Below are positions 6,802 through 9,653 of a DNA stretch of 9,653 nt, piece after piece (the stretch's first letter is position 1; every line of letters begins with the position of its first letter). The notes beneath the pieces were generated by a model. The model was given only the letters and a program-made list of their open reading frames with translations, was not told the origin of the DNA and did no database searches. The DNA is taken from assembly GCF_937920395.1 (NCBI RefSeq), contig NZ_CALEVF010000028.1, positions 1-9,653 on the forward strand. Reading direction: 5' to 3'. Both the position numbers and the translations under genes were made by a program. This stretch comes from an uncultured Clostridium sp. (GTDB taxonomy: Bacteria; Bacillota; Clostridia; Clostridiales; Clostridiaceae).

Positions 6802-7710
6802 ATGCAAAATAGCCAATTAATTAATCAAGTTATAGTATTATTTATTATTATGGCAGTAGGCTTTTACGCTAAGAAAAGGAAGTTTCTTAACAGTGTAGTT
6901 GATAAAGGGTTGTCTGAATTACTACTTAATATAACACTACCATTTATGATAATAACATCGTTTAATATTAAATACCAAGCGGCGATGGGTAGTAATGCTC
7001 GTAAAATTTTTATATATTCTTTTCTAATTCATATAAGTTTAATATTTATTAGTAGAATATTTTTTTCAAAGTTTCCTATAAACAAACAGCAAGTATTTAG
7101 ATTTATAACAATTTTTTCAAATGTCGGATTTATGGGTTATCCAGTGCTTGAAAGTATTTATGGTGGAATAGGTGTTTTCTATGCAGCAATATTCAATATT
7201 GCTTTTAATATCCTGGTGTGGACAGTAGGCGTAATGCTCTTTACCGGCGAAAAGGATTTTAAATCAATGAGGAAAGCATTAATAAATCCAGCACTAATAG
7301 CTGTGTTTATTGGTTTGATTTTATTTGTTTTTTCAATAAAATTATCTGCTCCTATTGAGAATTCACTAAAATTAGTTGGAGCCACAACAACACCAATATC
7401 TATGATAATAGTTGGTTCAATGCTTGCAGAAATGAGGCTTAAAGATGCTTTTTCTGACTTGTCGGTATATTATGCTGCTGTAATTAGGCTTTTAATAGTT
7501 CCGATGATTGTGTATATTGTATTAAAAATATTTAAAGTGGATGAACTGTTACTTACTATATGTGTTATATTGCAAGCAATGCCTGCAGCTGTAATGGCTC
7601 CAATAATTGCTGAAAAATATGGTGGTGATAGACTACTTGCATCTCAATGCGTTTTTATAACTACGATAGTTTCAGGTATTACTATACCTATTATAATATT
7701 ATTTTTATAA
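6802..7710 (+). CDS. AEC (auxin efflux carrier) family permease
   Basis: 302-residue polytopic membrane protein of the AEC family, with about ten hydrophobic segments in two five-helix halves. Family features: the N-terminal FIIMAVGFYAKKRKFLN, LLLNITLPFMIITSF, the mid-protein FSNVGFMGYPVLESIYG, and the C-terminal LQAMPAAVMAPIIAEKYGGD followed by a last hydrophobic helix. Bacterial members move organic acids such as malate or malonate, or have unknown substrates; nothing here fixes the substrate. AAGGGG at 6789-6794 precedes the start by 7 nt. It lies 48 bp after the HisJ-like gene and 51 bp before the flavin reductase-like gene with no clear terminator on either side, so the three are probably co-transcribed. 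Confidence 0.9.
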   Translation: MQNSQLINQVIVLFIIMAVGFYAKKRKFLNSVVDKGLSELLLNITLPFMIITSFNIKYQAAMGSNARKIFIYSFLIHISLIFISRIFFSKFPINKQQVFRFITIFSNVGFMGYPVLESIYGGIGVFYAAIFNIAFNILVWTVGVMLFTGEKDFKSMRKALINPALIAVFIGLILFVFSIKLSAPIENSLKLVGATTTPISMIIVGSMLAEMRLKDAFSDLSVYYAAVIRLLIVPMIVYIVLKIFKVDELLLTICVILQAMPAAVMAPIIAEKYGGDRLLASQCVFITTIVSGITIPIIILFL

Positions 7711-7761
7711 ATTTAGTTAGGCAATTCGTTCTAAATAAAATTTTACAAGGAGGATAAATAA

Positions 7762-8262
7762 ATGGAAATTAATTTTACGGATAATTTAGAAAAAGGTATG
7801 AAATTTTTGCATACGCAAGGTGCTTTTTTAACAGTAAAAGATGGTGAAAAAATTAATACAATGACTATAGGATGGGGAAATATAGGATATGTATGGAATA
7901 GACCTATTTTTACTTTTATGGTAAGGAAATCAAGATATACAATTGATCTTTTAAAAAATGCTGATAATTTTACTGTTAGTATACCTTTAAATAAAAACAT
8001 GAAAAATGCATTAAAGGTTTGTGGAAGTAAATCAGGGAGAGATATTGATAAATTTAAGGAGTGTAATTTAACATTAGAAAAGAGTAAAAAGGTGGATACT
8101 CCAATAATTGGTGAGTGTGAACTTTTTTATGAATGTAAAATAGTATATAAACAGGAAATGGACCCTAAACTACTTTTAAAAGATATTGTAAAAAGTTCTT
8201 ATGAAAATGGAGATTATCATATTTTGTATTATGGAGAAATTGTAGAGACTTATATGAAATAG
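7762..8262 (+). CDS. Flavin reductase-like / flavoredoxin-type FMN-binding split-barrel protein
   Basis: 166-residue cytosolic protein of the flavin reductase-like domain family (FMN-binding split barrel, flavoredoxin type). Signatures: HTQGAFLTVKDGEKINTMTIGWGNIGYVWNRP near the N-terminus, where the TMTIGWG strand lines the FMN site in relatives; the MVRKSRYTIDLLKNADNFTVSIP segment; and CGSKSGRDIDKF (about 87-98). Such proteins bind FMN and shuttle electrons or reduce flavins and small substrates; the true partner is unknown. A near-perfect AAGGAGG at 7747-7753 stands 8 nt before the start. It is the last gene of the presumed three-gene unit and is followed directly by a hairpin terminator. 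No partner oxygenase or hydrogenase gene is visible. Confidence 0.87.
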   Translation: MEINFTDNLEKGMKFLHTQGAFLTVKDGEKINTMTIGWGNIGYVWNRPIFTFMVRKSRYTIDLLKNADNFTVSIPLNKNMKNALKVCGSKSGRDIDKFKECNLTLEKSKKVDTPIIGECELFYECKIVYKQEMDPKLLLKDIVKSSYENGDYHILYYGEIVETYMK

Positions 8263-8279
8263 AAAAGGTAAATAATATT

Positions 8280-8311
8280 AAAATAGTACACAACGGTGGT
8301 GTACTATTTTT
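8280..8311. terminator. Intrinsic terminator between convergent genes
   Basis: A 12-bp perfect stem (8280-8291, AAAATAGTACAC, with 8299-8310) around a 7-nt loop, with T residues closing the + strand side up to 8311. On the minus strand the same stem ends in TTTTAATATTATTT. It can therefore stop both the flavin reductase unit and the class V enzyme gene that ends at 8336. Confidence 0.88.
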
Positions 8312-8335
8312 GTGATCAGAAAAAATCACATGCCG

Positions 8336-9653
8336 TTAAAAGTCAAAAAGTGTCTTTTCCATATTTTCATATTTCATAATATAATATTCTCTTTTTAAAG
8401 AAATCTGTTCTAGAGCATAAGCCAATATATCAATTTCTGCATAAGTGTTATAAAGTCCAAAACTAAGCCTAACCATTCCTGGGTGATACAAGTTAGGATT
8501 GTTTAAACGCTTAATTAGAAATTCATCAGAAATATCTAGTAGCTTAACTAGGTACGGTTGGGCACAAAAACACCCACTTCTTACCGAAATACCGCATTCA
8601 TAGGAGAGTATTTTTGCAATTAGGGAGTGATGCATTCCACAGATATTAAAGGGGATTATGCTAACTCTCTCAATGCATTTAGAAGTATCACAATATATTT
8701 TAACATTTGGTATATTTTTTAATTTTGAGATGGCATAGGAGGTCAATCCTTTTTCAACATACTCCACGTTATCCATACCAATGTTACTTAATGTCTTAAT
8801 GGCTGAGGCGAGAGCTATAGAGCCTATAACATTAGGGGAACCAGCTTCATGCCTTTGTGGAGAGTCATTCCATTTTATAAAATCATGAGTAACAATATCG
8901 ACTGTGCCACCACCTACTAAATCAGGTTCGCAATTATCTAAAACACTTTTAGGACCAATTAGTACTCCAGTTCCAAAAGGAGCATACATTTTATGAGCAG
9001 AGAAAACCAAGAAATCTATATTAGATTCTGGGTTTTTACTATTCATTATAATAGGAGCATGAGGAACTAATTGTGCCCCATCAATTAGTAATTTTGAATT
9101 AAAGCTATGAACCAATTTAGCTATATCATATATAGGGCTTTTATATCCAGTTACGTTTGAAGCACCTGTGATTGTAACTAATTTTACATGATTATTATAC
9201 TTATTCAATTTTGCTTCTAAATCATCTAAGGACAACTTTCCATCTTCACCTATAGATATATATTCTACAATAAATTTATCTCTAAAGGGTAAGTCATTTG
9301 AGTGATGTTCCATATCTGTAGTTAATATTACATTCTTTTTATATGGATCATACAATAAATTAGATAGTTTATTAATGGCCTCTGTAGAGTTTTTAACATA
9401 GATTACAGTGTTACTCGAATCAGCATTAACAAAGTGTCTTACAATATCTCTAGAATTATCATACATTTTGGTAGTTAATTGAGACTTATATCCATCACCA
9501 CGATGAATGGAGGAATACCATGGTGCAAAATCAATAATATCATCCATAACAGATTTAAATGGTGGTGTAGTTGCTGCATTATCAAAATTAATTGCAGTAA
9601 CCATTTTTCCGGATATAAGAGGTACTTTTTTATTTATGCCAAGTATCAAATCT
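8336..9653 (-). CDS. Class V aminotransferase-fold PLP enzyme, cysteine desulfurase-like (5' end outside window)
   Basis: PLP-dependent enzyme of fold type I, class V (SufS/NifS/Csd-related), at least 437 residues visible. Landmarks, numbered from the codon at 9649: FDNAATTPP (22-30), DMEHHSN (112-118), LLIDGAQ with Asp190 and Gln193 for the cofactor, FSAHK with the PLP-binding Lys220, RHEAGSPN (266-273) and RSGCFCAQPY (357-366). The last aligns with the SufS loop RxGHHCAQP, making Cys362 the likely sulfur-accepting cysteine and Cys360 a replacement for the first His. The codon at 9649 is TTG, only 4 bases from the edge, with no visible ribosome site, and the frame stays open upstream, so the true start is probably outside. 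Members release sulfur from cysteine or act as other lyases; no SufU, IscU or other partner gene is present here to choose between them. Confidence 0.88.
   Translation of the reverse strand, partial: DLILGINKKVPLISGKMVTAINFDNAATTPPFKSVMDDIIDFAPWYSSIHRGDGYKSQLTTKMYDNSRDIVRHFVNADSSNTVIYVKNSTEAINKLSNLLYDPYKKNVILTTDMEHHSNDLPFRDKFIVEYISIGEDGKLSLDDLEAKLNKYNNHVKLVTITGASNVTGYKSPIYDIAKLVHSFNSKLLIDGAQLVPHAPIIMNSKNPESNIDFLVFSAHKMYAPFGTGVLIGPKSVLDNCEPDLVGGGTVDIVTHDFIKWNDSPQRHEAGSPNVIGSIALASAIKTLSNIGMDNVEYVEKGLTSYAISKLKNIPNVKIYCDTSKCIERVSIIPFNICGMHHSLIAKILSYECGISVRSGCFCAQPYLVKLLDISDEFLIKRLNNPNLYHPGMVRLSFGLYNTYAEIDILAYALEQISLKREYYIMKYENMEKTLFDF

Noticed and set aside
7179..7385. Minus-strand open frame inside the AEC permease gene
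   Set aside because: Short antisense shadow of a well-supported membrane protein gene, with no recognisable content.
7711..7761. Terminator between the AEC permease and flavin reductase genes
   Set aside because: Only a 6-bp A/T-rich pairing with a long loop can be drawn (ATTTAG with CTAAAT), with no T run after it.
7743..8000. Minus-strand open frame over the flavin reductase start
   Set aside because: Antisense to a gene with a near-perfect ribosome site and clear family motifs.

Overview
The window looks like chromosomal DNA from a low-GC, anaerobic Firmicute, most likely Clostridium sensu lato. The reasons are the strongly A/T-biased codon use, strong AGGAGG-type ribosome sites, short A/T-rich spacers and a clostridial-type gene set (HemZ, an AspRS ending in a CPMSEAP-containing tail, a CsoR-family regulator). 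I cannot name a species. I see no phage, insertion sequence, CRISPR array, tRNA or rRNA gene. All genes are recognisable at family level.

Left block (1-2991, + strand): the 3' part of hemZ (radical-SAM coproporphyrinogen dehydrogenase, cut by the left edge), then aspS (aspartyl-tRNA synthetase), then a small CsoR-family regulator whose start codon overlaps the aspS stop (ATGA). The three probably form one transcription unit. It ends at a 46-bp perfect palindrome that covers the 3' ends of both the regulator and the convergent gene beyond it.

Middle block (3021-4613): a two-gene minus-strand operon encoding the two halves of a split ThrE-type exporter (YjjP-like and YjjB-like). The genes overlap by 4 nt, and both starts need trimming from the longest open frame. 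A 391-bp gene-free region separates this operon from the divergent glyA. It holds a convincing sigma-A-type promoter for glyA (TTGATA-17-TATAAT), a 14-bp palindrome just after the predicted start site, and a weaker minus-strand promoter candidate. A serine/threonine exporter-family pair divergent from serine hydroxymethyltransferase suggests linked serine/glycine/threonine physiology, but that is inference.

Right block (4614-9653): glyA with its own terminator. It is followed by a promoter and a three-gene + strand run: a HisJ-like PHP phosphatase, an AEC-family permease and a small flavin reductase-like protein. The run ends at a hairpin terminator that can also serve the convergent gene on its right. 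That gene is a class V aminotransferase/cysteine desulfurase-like enzyme on the minus strand, whose 5' end runs off the right edge.

I did not find a previously undescribed system. The points most worth a second look are the altered metal-site pattern of the CsoR-like protein and its coupling to aspS, the palindrome shared by two gene ends, and the Cys-Phe-Cys active-site loop of the class V enzyme.
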